From NCBI RefSeq assembly GCF_016798245.1, contig NZ_JAEUZA010000005.1:62001-126000 (forward strand): DNA of 64,000 nt, in the 5' to 3' direction. The notes beneath the pieces are model-generated. The model was not told the DNA's origin. It worked only from the letters and a program-made list of their open reading frames with translations, and searched no databases. This document shows positions 19,041 through 27,153 of this stretch, one piece after another. Origin of the DNA: Alkalicoccobacillus gibsonii. Its GTDB lineage: Bacteria > Bacillota > Bacilli > Bacillales > Bacillaceae_D. The translations under genes were made by a program, and so were the position numbers. The stretch's first letter is position 1; each line of letters begins with the position of its first letter.

Positions 19041-19877
19041 TTAAACGCGTTTCATGGCTGCTTTGTTAGATTTTTCTTGGTTCGATTTCACAATTGAGAA
19101 GGTTGTAGATAGAGCAACTAAAGCCAAGAGTGCGATGACTCCGATAATAATCCCTACAACTGAGCTTTCTAAAAATACATATTGATAAACAACTGCGCCG
19201 ATGACACCACCAAGTAATGGTCCGACAATCGGTACCCATGCATAGCTCCAATTAGATGGTCCTTTACCATGAATAGGTAATAGGAAATGAGCAATACGCG
19301 GTCCTAAGTCACGGGCAGGGTTAATCGCATATCCCGTTGGTCCTCCAAGTGAGAAACCAATGGCTGTGATCAACAACCCTACTATAAATGGATTAAGTCC
19401 TTCTGAAAACTGATTTGCACCAATTGCAAGTAAACCAAAGATTAAAACAGCGGTTCCAATTGCTTCACTAATAATGTTTGATGGGTAATGCGGGATAGCT
19501 GGGTCCGTAGCAAATACTCCAAGCTTTGCTCCCTGGTCCTTTGTTTCTCTCCAATGCGGTAAATAGTTCAAATACACTATACAAGCCCCAAGGAAAGCAC
19601 CGAGTAGTTGACCTCCAATATAGGCCGGTACTAGATCCCAAGAAAATTCACCAATGGCCGCAAATGAGAGCGTTACAGCTGGATTTAAATGGGCGTCACT
19701 TACTGTACCTGACACATAAACACCCATTGTAACAGCTAAACCCCAGGCAACGGAAATAGCGATCCATCCTGAACCCTCTGCTTTTGACTTTTTTAATAAG
19801 TGACCAGCGACAACACCGCCACCAAATATAATTAACACCATCGTTCCTATCATCTCAGCTAAAAATTCTGCAAACAT
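19041..19877 (-). CDS. glpF: Glycerol uptake facilitator (aquaglyceroporin)
   Basis: MIP-family channel for glycerol diffusion across the membrane, 278 residues with six helices and two re-entrant NPA boxes: HLNPAVTLSF near 65 and AINPARDLGPR near 205. Arg after the second NPA fits an aquaglyceroporin filter. ATG at 19877 has AGGGGGAAACAAC upstream; the open frame to 19991 is the leader. A C-terminal extension of about 40 residues adds another hydrophobic stretch. First gene of glpF-glpK. Confidence 0.95.
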   Translation of the reverse strand: MFAEFLAEMIGTMVLIIFGGGVVAGHLLKKSKAEGSGWIAISVAWGLAVTMGVYVSGTVSDAHLNPAVTLSFAAIGEFSWDLVPAYIGGQLLGAFLGACIVYLNYLPHWRETKDQGAKLGVFATDPAIPHYPSNIISEAIGTAVLIFGLLAIGANQFSEGLNPFIVGLLITAIGFSLGGPTGYAINPARDLGPRIAHFLLPIHGKGPSNWSYAWVPIVGPLLGGVIGAVVYQYVFLESSVVGIIIGVIALLALVALSTTFSIVKSNQEKSNKAAMKRV

Positions 19878-19932
19878 GTTGTTTCCCCCTCTTGTATAAC
19901 CTACCCTGATTCCATCTTTTTCTAACACAAAA

Positions 19933-20001
19933 AAGAGCAGCCTTCTATCCCCGTAGTGCTTACACACTATGGAATAAAAAGCTACTCTCATTGGCTCATC
20001 A
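19933..20001 (-). promoter_or_regulatory. glpF leader terminator/antiterminator
   Basis: GAGAGTAGC...CATAGTG pairs with CACTACGG...GGCTGCTC and is followed by six T on the minus strand. TGATGAG precedes it at 19995-20001, as in the glpD leader. It is predicted to terminate unless GlpP with glycerol 3-phosphate is bound. Confidence 0.78.
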
Positions 20002-20025
20002 GCTTGGCATTATAAACTTAGGTTC

Positions 20026-20054
20026 ACTATAACGCATACATTTTATTTTGTAAA
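20026..20054 (-). promoter_or_regulatory. glpFK promoter
   Basis: TTTACA (20054-20049), 17 bases, TATAGT (20031-20026) on the minus strand. The predicted leader is about 140 bases and contains the GlpP-type terminator. Confidence 0.7.
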
Positions 20055-20066
20055 CCCTTTCTCACT

Positions 20067-21344
20067 TTACTCATGATCCTTTTTTAAAGGGAGTAAAATT
20101 TGAACCGTCGTTCCTTTATTCACTTCACTTGCATAGGAGATGCTTCCTCCCATTTCTTCAATCAAACGAATAGAAACCATTGTTCCGAGTCCGGTACCTT
20201 TTTCTTTCGTTGAATAATAAACGGTCCCAATCTTAGCTAGTTCATCTTTACTCATTCCTTTTCCGGTATCGCAGATCTCTACTTCAACGAACTGCTTTCT
20301 AATGTTCATTGTTACTTCAACCTCACCACTTGGAGCGGATGCTTCAATTGCATTCTTTAAGAAATTAATGATAGCCTGTTTTAACTTTGATCGGTCTGTA
20401 TAAACAAATGCTTCTTCCTCATTTGTCTGAAGTTCTTTTAAAAGTACACCTTCTTTAAAAGCGTACGGTGTAAGTAAAGTTATCGTATGAACCAAGCACT
20501 CTTTCATAGGGACCGTCCGACTCTCTCCTAACTGTGGCTTTGAGAGGGTAAGATATTCATGAATAATATTCTCAGCTCGATTTAATTCACTTAAAATCAG
20601 CTGATAATATTCGTGTTTTGCTTGTGTATCGTCCTCCTTCATTAGCTGAAGAAATCCTTTCACAACCGTTAGTGGGTTGCGTACTTCATGAGCAATCGAG
20701 GCTGAAAGCTCACTTATTGATTGCTGTCTTACAGCATATAATAATTCGTCCTGCATTCTCTCTCTCTTTAAAAACATCTCATATAATGACGCAGCTATAA
20801 ACATTGTAAATAAGATAAGTGAGGTAAACACAGCTGAGAATGTTAATAATTCGTCCACATCAGCTTGAAGCGTTCCTTCATTAAAAAGTTTAACCATTGC
20901 TAATATAAGTTGTAGCCCAATTGGGAGAAGAATTCCAAGCATCGATAGTTTTAAGCGGCTGCTTTGAAACTTCTGATCTTTTATAATGTAAGTTAACAAT
21001 AAAAAGAAAACGGAATTTATAACAAGTCCAATCACTCCGTAGACGACCATATCACCTCCATGATATATTCGTGCAAATAGAACAATTAGACTGACCATTA
21101 AACCAGAAGTGCGATTTCCATACATAAACGCGATAACGATTGGTACATATCGTAAATCCCATAGTAAGCCGTTGTCATGAAAGGGATAGGATAGACAAAG
21201 CAATGAAGATATAGACATAAAACCTATTAGAACTAGTTGATTTCTTTTTTTAGGTTGTCCCTCGTAAATCATCAAGTACAGAATAATTGGAACTAGAACA
21301 ATAAGAACATGCAAGATTAGTTTCTCAAATATTCCTAATATCAT
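20067..21344 (-). CDS. Sporulation-type sensor histidine kinase (KinB-like)
   Basis: Membrane kinase of 425 residues with six helices in residues 1-200, the 5TMR-LYT arrangement of KinB-like kinases. A HisKA domain with SIAHEVRNPLTVVKGFLQLM is near 225-245 and an HATPase domain with FLKNAIEAS, DTGKGM and GTGLGTMVS follows to the end. No response regulator is adjacent, as for kinases feeding Spo0F. The true start is ATG at 21344 with GGGGAG ten bases upstream; the GTG at 21362 overlaps this site. Sigma-H-like and Spo0A-box sequences lie upstream, supporting a role in the sporulation phosphorelay. Confidence 0.8.
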   Translation of the reverse strand: MILGIFEKLILHVLIVLVPIILYLMIYEGQPKKRNQLVLIGFMSISSLLCLSYPFHDNGLLWDLRYVPIVIAFMYGNRTSGLMVSLIVLFARIYHGGDMVVYGVIGLVINSVFFLLLTYIIKDQKFQSSRLKLSMLGILLPIGLQLILAMVKLFNEGTLQADVDELLTFSAVFTSLILFTMFIAASLYEMFLKRERMQDELLYAVRQQSISELSASIAHEVRNPLTVVKGFLQLMKEDDTQAKHEYYQLILSELNRAENIIHEYLTLSKPQLGESRTVPMKECLVHTITLLTPYAFKEGVLLKELQTNEEEAFVYTDRSKLKQAIINFLKNAIEASAPSGEVEVTMNIRKQFVEVEICDTGKGMSKDELAKIGTVYYSTKEKGTGLGTMVSIRLIEEMGGSISYASEVNKGTTVQILLPLKKDHE

Positions 21345-21390
21345 GTTGTCTGCGCTCCCCACGTATTGTACAATTTCCTTCTTGTTGTAT

Positions 21391-21418
21391 ATTTCGACAT
21401 GTTTTAACAGAATCCTTT
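21391..21418 (-). promoter_or_regulatory. Sigma-H-like promoter overlapping a Spo0A box
   Basis: On the minus strand AAAGGATT, 13-15 bases, then TGTCGAAAT. This fits the sigma-H form (AGGA...GAAT). The heptamer TGTCGAA at 21399-21393 is a perfect 0A box. It lies about 50 bases before the KinB-like start codon. Confidence 0.5.
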
Positions 21419-21451
21419 TGAGTCAGGAGAAATATTACTTTGTTTAAGCAC

Positions 21452-21488
21452 AAAAAAAGTCCAAGAAGAACGAGTCTTCTAAGACTTT
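21452..21488 (-). terminator. Terminator behind the ABC exporter pair
   Basis: AAGTCTTAGAAGA pairs with TTCTTCTTGGACTT (mostly Watson-Crick) and is followed by seven T on the minus strand. Confidence 0.8.
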
Positions 21489-21496
21489 AATCTATT

Positions 21497-23326
21497 TTAA
21501 CCCGTTTGCTGTTGCTCAAGTTTTTGGTGTAATCCAAAGTAAAATCCTTTTTGGCTTATTAGATCTTCATGCGAGCCATGCTCTGTAATCTCACCATCCT
21601 GTAAAACGTAGATACGATCAGCCTGCTCAATTGTATTTAATCGGTGAGCAATCATAAAGCTAGTTCGTCCCCTCATCAACCGTTGAAGCGCTTCTTGAAT
21701 ACGCATTTCAGTAATTGTATCAATGCTTGATGTGGCTTCGTCCAAAATTAAAATAGAAGGATCAGCGAGGATCGCTCTTGCTATGGAAAGAAGTTGCTTT
21801 TGCCCTTGGCTTATTCCCCCACCATCTTGCTTCAATTCTGTATCATATCCATTTTGTAGCCTTACGATAAAATCATGAGCATTTGCTTTTTTAGCTGCTT
21901 CTTCCACTTCATCATCCGTCGCATTTAATCGCCCATAGCGAATGTTTTCACGAATACTCCCCTGGAACAGGAAGGAATCCTGTAAAACGAAGCCCATCTT
22001 TTGCCGTAGGCTTTCTTTTTGAATCTTCTTCATGTCAATTCCGTCTATGAAAATGTGGCCATGATCGGTTTCGTAAAAATACGAGAGCAAGTTAATAATC
22101 GTTGTTTTTCCAGCACCTGTAGGTCCTACAAACGCAACCGTTTCACCTGATCGCACAGAGAAGGAAACGTCCTTTAAGATGGGTTCATTGTCGTAGGAGA
22201 AAGACACACGATCAAACCTGACATCACCCTTGATGGACTCAATAGGCTTAGCTCCTTCATGATCTAGATCAGACGGTTCATCAATGACCTCAAACACGCG
22301 CTCTGCCCCAGCGATGGCCGATAGTAATGTGTTAAACTGATTGGCTAAATCGTTCAGTGGCCGTGTGAATTGCCGAGAATACTCCGCGAAAATGACAATC
22401 GTCCCGACCGTAACACCAGAGGCCGGATTCAATGCGAGCAAACCACCAACACCTGCTATAATCGCAAAGCTAGCATTGTTTAAAACGTTCATGACTTTTG
22501 GGATAAAACCTGAGTATGTTTGCGCCCAAAATCCTGATGTCCGCAGCCTTTGGTTTTTTTCTTCAAACTCTTGTATGATTGGCTCTTCTCTTGAGAACGT
22601 CTTGACCATCGCCTGACCCGCAATGGTTTCTTCAATATAGCCGTTTAGGTTCCCAAGATTTTTTTGCTGTTCCTTAAAAAAGACAGAAGTTCGTTTGGTG
22701 ATCCATCTCAAGCCAATGAACATTAATGGGACCACCATCAGTGTGACAACGGTCAGTAATGGACTTAACCAAAGCATAACAGCTAATATTCCAATGAACG
22801 TAATCACACTGGAAAGTAGCTGTATAATTGAGCTATTCAAGGTATTACTAACATTCTCCATATCATTTGTCATACGACTCATTAATTCACCATGTTGTCG
22901 TTTATCAAAATAAGACAAAGGTAACCGTTGTATCTGCAGAAATAATAATGTTCTCATTTCTTGAACGGTTTGCTGTGATACACCAATCATCCAATAATTT
23001 TGAAACCATGTGGCAAGTGATAGTCCCAAATAAATGGCTGCTAGAGCAAGTAGAAGCGAAGGCAATCCACCCAAATTCCCAGCAATAAAATAATCATCAA
23101 TCGCTTTTCCTACAAGAAACGGTCCAAGTAAGCTTAAAATAGAGCTAACAACAACCATCACTACAACAAGCACTAATTTCAAGCGATAAACAGAAAGAAA
23201 TGTCCAAATTCGCAGGAGTGTTCCTTTCCAGTCCTTCGCCTTTTTATTGTTTTTCTTCTTGTTATTCTTTGAATGATCAATCTTAATCTTCTCATATTGG
23301 AATGGTTCTTTTAGAGGAGATCCCAT
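21497..23326 (-). CDS. ABC multidrug exporter half-transporter, YfiC-like
   Basis: Membrane domain (six helices, about 45-335) fused to an ATPase domain. Walker A GPTGAGKTT is near 396, the signature SQGQKQLLSIARA near 500, and Walker B LILDEATSS near 522. The charged N-terminus contains a lysine/asparagine-rich run. Length is 609, close to B. subtilis YfiC (604), and it follows a YfiB-like half-transporter after two bases, so the pair should form a heterodimeric exporter. ATG at 23326 has AAAGGAGG upstream. The signature SQGQ in place of SGGQ is typical of one half of such heterodimers. Substrate is unknown. Confidence 0.88.
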   Translation of the reverse strand: MGSPLKEPFQYEKIKIDHSKNNKKKNNKKAKDWKGTLLRIWTFLSVYRLKLVLVVVMVVVSSILSLLGPFLVGKAIDDYFIAGNLGGLPSLLLALAAIYLGLSLATWFQNYWMIGVSQQTVQEMRTLLFLQIQRLPLSYFDKRQHGELMSRMTNDMENVSNTLNSSIIQLLSSVITFIGILAVMLWLSPLLTVVTLMVVPLMFIGLRWITKRTSVFFKEQQKNLGNLNGYIEETIAGQAMVKTFSREEPIIQEFEEKNQRLRTSGFWAQTYSGFIPKVMNVLNNASFAIIAGVGGLLALNPASGVTVGTIVIFAEYSRQFTRPLNDLANQFNTLLSAIAGAERVFEVIDEPSDLDHEGAKPIESIKGDVRFDRVSFSYDNEPILKDVSFSVRSGETVAFVGPTGAGKTTIINLLSYFYETDHGHIFIDGIDMKKIQKESLRQKMGFVLQDSFLFQGSIRENIRYGRLNATDDEVEEAAKKANAHDFIVRLQNGYDTELKQDGGGISQGQKQLLSIARAILADPSILILDEATSSIDTITEMRIQEALQRLMRGRTSFMIAHRLNTIEQADRIYVLQDGEITEHGSHEDLISQKGFYFGLHQKLEQQQTG

Positions 23327-23328
23327 AC

Positions 23329-25050
23329 CTACGCCTCCTTTCGATACTGCGAATAGTACAACTCTTGGTAGAAGGATGATGTCGCAAGAAGCTGCTCATG
23401 TCTACCTTCATCAACTAGTTCCCCGTGCTCAAGAAGTAGAATCGAATCTGCAGCCATGGCAGTTGAAAGCTTTTGTGTAATGAGAATAGTCGTGCATGGA
23501 TATTGCTTTAAGGCTTTAAAAAATGCAGCCTCGGTTTTATTATCAAGCGCACTCGTACTATCATCTAGTAATAGAATTGCTGGCTTCCTAAGAAGTGCTC
23601 GTGCAATCGCAATCCGTTGCTTTTGTCCACCAGAAAGATTTACACCCCTTTGACCAATTCTCGTATCGTATCCATCTGGCAATCTGGAAATGGTCTGGTG
23701 TATTTGTGCCGCCTCTGTTGCCTGAATAATTTCCTCTAATGTCGCATCTGGCTTTCCCCATGAGATATTTTCGCGAATCGTCCCCGAGAAAAGCATCGTT
23801 TGCTGAGAAACGTAGCCGATAGTGTTTCTTAATGTACGTAAATCTAGCTCATTGATGTTTGTTCCATCAATAGATATACGCCCATCAGTCGGTTCATATA
23901 AGCGAGGGATTAATTGGAAAAGAGAAGACTTCCCAGAGCCTGTAGCTCCAATAACAGCAACCGTTTGATAAGCTGGTACATGAAAAGATAGGTCATGAAT
24001 GGCATTACGATTAGACTCAGGATAAGCGAATGATACATGTTCAAACGTGAGATCACCTTTTTGAACGTAGGATTTTTCACCCTTCTGAATGGCTAGTTCC
24101 TCATCACCGCTACATTCCGTGAGCACTTCCTCAATTCGTTCGGCAGAAGCCTTCGCTCTAGATACAACCATAATAATCATGGAAAGAACAGTGAGGGCCC
24201 CTGTAATTCTCGTAGCGTAGTTCACAATCGCTACAATCTCTCCTACTTGAGCTCCGCCAGTACCCAATTGAACACTACCAAACCATAAGACGGCAATAAT
24301 TGATGCGTTCATAAGAAGTAATAGGATAGGTTGGGTGACCTCCATTAGCCGCAATGCGCGCATCGTCTGATCCTTAAGTTGTTCATTCTTCGTAACAAAT
24401 TGTTTCGCTTCGTGACCACGTCGTACAAAAGCTTTGATCAACTTAATGGCTAATAAGTTTTCTCTCATACTATGATTCACTTGATCAAGCTTTCGTTGAA
24501 CCCACCCGAACGACACAGCCCCTTTTCTCATTAAAATGGTAATTGTTAAAACAAGTAAAGGAATAACAACGGCGAAGACGAGTGCCAATTGGACATTCAC
24601 AAAAAATGATAAAGCAATCCCCCCAATAATCAAAAGTGGAGCTCTCATCATAATGCGCAAGCCCATAAACACAGTATTCTGAATTTGAGTGACATCATTT
24701 GTTAGTCTCATAATTAATGAAGAAGTTGAGAATTTCTCTAGCTTTTCAAACGAAGATAACTGAATACGCCGATACATCGATGATCTTAGATCAAGTCCCG
24801 TACTCTGACCCGCATGAGCAGCAAAAAAAGAATTGACGACCCCTGCAAAGAACGCAATCAAAGAGCTTCCCATGAGTATGGCTCCCCAAAATAAAATAAC
24901 GTTTAAGTCTCCAGCCACAACACCATCATCAATGATCCGTGCCAGAATTAATGGTGATGCTAACTCAACCGTAAGCTCAAGCAGCATTAAAAATAGGGCA
25001 ATAAACACAGCTATTCGATAAGGCTTCAAATATGAAAATACATGTTTCAT
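23329..25050 (-). CDS. ABC multidrug exporter half-transporter, YfiB-like
   Basis: 573 residues, the same length as B. subtilis YfiB. Six helices lie within 1-300 and an ATPase domain follows with Walker A GATGSGKSS near 363, signature LSGGQKQRIAIARAL near 470 and LLLDDSTSA at Walker B. The catalytic Glu after Walker B is replaced by Asp (DDSTS), which marks this as the degenerate nucleotide site of a heterodimeric exporter. YfiC-like supplies the consensus DEATS. ATG at 25050 has AAGGAGTAGATTAA upstream. First gene of the two-gene operon. Confidence 0.88.
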   Translation of the reverse strand: MKHVFSYLKPYRIAVFIALFLMLLELTVELASPLILARIIDDGVVAGDLNVILFWGAILMGSSLIAFFAGVVNSFFAAHAGQSTGLDLRSSMYRRIQLSSFEKLEKFSTSSLIMRLTNDVTQIQNTVFMGLRIMMRAPLLIIGGIALSFFVNVQLALVFAVVIPLLVLTITILMRKGAVSFGWVQRKLDQVNHSMRENLLAIKLIKAFVRRGHEAKQFVTKNEQLKDQTMRALRLMEVTQPILLLLMNASIIAVLWFGSVQLGTGGAQVGEIVAIVNYATRITGALTVLSMIIMVVSRAKASAERIEEVLTECSGDEELAIQKGEKSYVQKGDLTFEHVSFAYPESNRNAIHDLSFHVPAYQTVAVIGATGSGKSSLFQLIPRLYEPTDGRISIDGTNINELDLRTLRNTIGYVSQQTMLFSGTIRENISWGKPDATLEEIIQATEAAQIHQTISRLPDGYDTRIGQRGVNLSGGQKQRIAIARALLRKPAILLLDDSTSALDNKTEAAFFKALKQYPCTTILITQKLSTAMAADSILLLEHGELVDEGRHEQLLATSSFYQELYYSQYRKEA

Positions 25051-25221
25051 TTAATCTACTCCTTAACCCCCAACCCCGGCATCTATTTCGATAATCTAAT
25101 TATATCTTATTTCGTGCATGAAGACGATTATGACAACTGATGAGTTTTGCTAGATGATCTTTCCGGTTAAATAGCAGGCCAAAATCTGGAATATAACGTT
25201 AATGTTGTTAGCAAAACATAA

Positions 25222-25362
25222 ACATAGCACCAAATCCGCTACAGGAGAATCCCTCGCACCTGCGGGAACGGCCTCAGCCCCTTTCGCGGGAAAAGCACCG
25301 CTACAGTGTCTTCACCGCGTTCTGTTCAGTAGGAGTCTCGGGTTCTCCCTCCGCTCGATTTA
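25222..25362. repeat. Bacillaceae-type short interspersed repeat, degenerate copy
   Basis: About 140 bp with higher GC than its surroundings, in the gap between yfiB-like and the Bce kinase genes. Ends CGCTACAGGAGAATCCC and GGGTTCTCCCTCCGCTCG are imperfect inverted repeats. Internal GACTCCT, GCGGGAA and GGTGAAGACAC blocks resemble the small structured repeats scattered in Bacillus genomes (GACTCCTGCGGGA-type). No protein is plausible here. Identification is from memory of that repeat class. Confidence 0.55.
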
Positions 25363-25376
25363 CTTATTAAAACATG

Positions 25377-25413
25377 AATGGCGAATGATTTGGTGGTAGA
25401 ATCATTCGCCATT
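25377..25413. terminator. Bidirectional-looking terminator hairpin
   Basis: AATGGCGAATGATT pairs perfectly with AATCATTCGCCATT across nine bases. The T tail is better on the plus strand, but the position is right for ending the minus-strand Bce operon. Confidence 0.65.
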
Positions 25414-25453
25414 TTCTCATTGATTTTTATTTTTGGCCCAACCTCTATTGGTT

Positions 25454-26434
25454 CTAGAAGCTTGCAAAGGTGAGGTAAACCGTTGTGCCTACTCCAACTT
25501 TTGATTCGACTTCAATTTGAATATTGAGCTTCTCGCACAGTTCATAGACAAGGTGTAATCCCATACCCGTTGATTCACCATATTTTCGCCCATTCTCTCC
25601 TGTATAAAAGGGTCGGCTGATCATCGGTAAGTCCGATGCTTGAATACCAACTCCTTGATCCTGAATGAGGAGGGTCGGCACTTGTTGATCTGTTTGACTT
25701 GTGATTTGCAGCTGTTTTCCGGAATCCTTTGTATACTTAATGGCATTCACAACTAGTTGATCTAGCATAAATACAAGCCATTTAGGATCGGATGATACGG
25801 TAATGTCCTCATCCACATCAATTTTCGGATACATCTCCTTTAAGATAAATAAACGCTTATTTTCTTGAACAACTTGTTGAACAAGCGTTTTTAAATGAAC
25901 CGATTTTACACGAAAGTCTTGTTCAAACTGTTCAAACCTGGCTGTATGTAAGGCAAGGTCAAGGCCCTTCTCTAATCGTTTTAATTCGGTTCTTAGGTTA
26001 GGATACTCATGATAATCCCCTTCATTTTGTGTAATTAAATTCATGACAGAAACTGGTGTCTTCATTTGATGCACCCATTGAGTCATAAACTGAACCTGTT
26101 TATTTTTTCGAATCTCAAGCTGGTGCTGTTCTGCTTGATGCTGATTATAATAACGCGCTAATAATTGATTATGAGCACGAATAAGCGGATGATTGCCTTC
26201 AATCTTAAAGTCGTGATGGCCCGCGGTTTCGTTCGTTAACTTCTTGTAGTATGGAGCTAACACTATATATCTGTAAGCTAAATAAACAGCCATCAATAAC
26301 AAAGACAAAAACATGGCGTAAAGAAGGCTTGATCCTTGAGCGCCAGGATCAAGATAAAGAATGGAACCAATGATTAAAGCTTGGATGACTTGTATCATTA
26401 ACAAAAGTCGATGGTCTCGCCAAAATAACCTCAT
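25454..26434 (-). CDS. Bce-type intramembrane-sensing histidine kinase (module 1)
   Basis: 326-residue kinase with two helices near 12-55 and only a few residues between them, hence no external sensor domain. Phosphorylation site QWVHQMKTPVSVMNLI is near 118, and the HATPase domain follows with NAIKYT, DQGVGI and STGMGLHLVYELCEKL. Kinases of this type (BceS, PsdS, YxdK) are controlled by their partner ABC permease. ATG at 26434 overlaps the regulator stop as ATGA. Last gene of the peptide-A-B-R-S operon, ending at the hairpin near 25377-25413. Confidence 0.9.
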   Translation of the reverse strand: MRLFWRDHRLLLMIQVIQALIIGSILYLDPGAQGSSLLYAMFLSLLLMAVYLAYRYIVLAPYYKKLTNETAGHHDFKIEGNHPLIRAHNQLLARYYNQHQAEQHQLEIRKNKQVQFMTQWVHQMKTPVSVMNLITQNEGDYHEYPNLRTELKRLEKGLDLALHTARFEQFEQDFRVKSVHLKTLVQQVVQENKRLFILKEMYPKIDVDEDITVSSDPKWLVFMLDQLVVNAIKYTKDSGKQLQITSQTDQQVPTLLIQDQGVGIQASDLPMISRPFYTGENGRKYGESTGMGLHLVYELCEKLNIQIEVESKVGVGTTVYLTFASF

Positions 26435-27135
26435 GCTTGACGCTCCCAGGTCACGTGCATCCGGTAGCCTGCTCCACGTATGGTTTCAACTGCATCATGG
26501 ATACCTAGTGACTGTAGTTGCTTACGGACTCTTGTCATGTTCACATTCACCGTATTTTCATCAATAAAATGTGTATCATCCCAAAGCTTATCGAGAATCG
26601 CTTGTCGTGTAACTACATTAGGATAGGTTTTCATCAGCAACTCAATCAGTTGGCATTCTTTCTTAGATAGCATAACGGTCTCATCTTCAAAAGAAAGCTC
26701 CATACGTTCTGAATGATACACAAGACCATTCAGTTCAATTGTTTTCTCTTCCGGCGCCGTCGAATATTCACCATACGCGCGCCTAATATGGCTTCTTACT
26801 TTTGCCACCAGAACATCTGTATGAAAAGGTTTTGGGAGGTAGTCATCCCCACCATGCTCCAAAGCCATGACCTGATCAATCTCACTGCTTCGTGCGGAGA
26901 TAAAAATAACTGGGCAAGTTGATCGTTGCCTAATCTGTCGACACCAATAAAATCCATCAAAAGTCGGAAGGTTAATATCTAGTAAGATAATACTAGGGTT
27001 CGCTTTTTCAAAAAAAGAAATCAAATCCGCTTCTCCACTATGGGTGAAAACGGTGAATCCATAACGAACGAGTTTCTCTTTTAAGACCGAAGCCAGTTTC
27101 TCATCATCCTCTATGATTAATACCGTTTCTGCCAT
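26431..27135 (-). CDS. Bce-type OmpR-family response regulator (module 1)
   Basis: 234 residues: receiver domain with phospho-acceptor Asp in IILLDINLPTFDGFYWCRQIR near 52 and Lys in YLPKPFH near 101, then an OmpR winged helix from about 130. This family binds TNACA-N4-TGTAA elements; one occurs upstream of the operon at 30033-30046. ATG at 27135 has CAGGAGGAAAGCAAAT in front. It lies 18 bases behind the permease gene and is coupled to the kinase gene. It is closely similar to the second regulator at 34052. Confidence 0.92.
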   Translation of the reverse strand: MAETVLIIEDDEKLASVLKEKLVRYGFTVFTHSGEADLISFFEKANPSIILLDINLPTFDGFYWCRQIRQRSTCPVIFISARSSEIDQVMALEHGGDDYLPKPFHTDVLVAKVRSHIRRAYGEYSTAPEEKTIELNGLVYHSERMELSFEDETVMLSKKECQLIELLMKTYPNVVTRQAILDKLWDDTHFIDENTVNVNMTRVRKQLQSLGIHDAVETIRGAGYRMHVTWERQA

Positions 27136-27153
27136 ATTTGCTTTCCTCCTGAC

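Noticed and set aside
20618-20800. Plus-strand frame inside the KinB-like gene
   Set aside because: Shadow of the kinase gene with no start signal.
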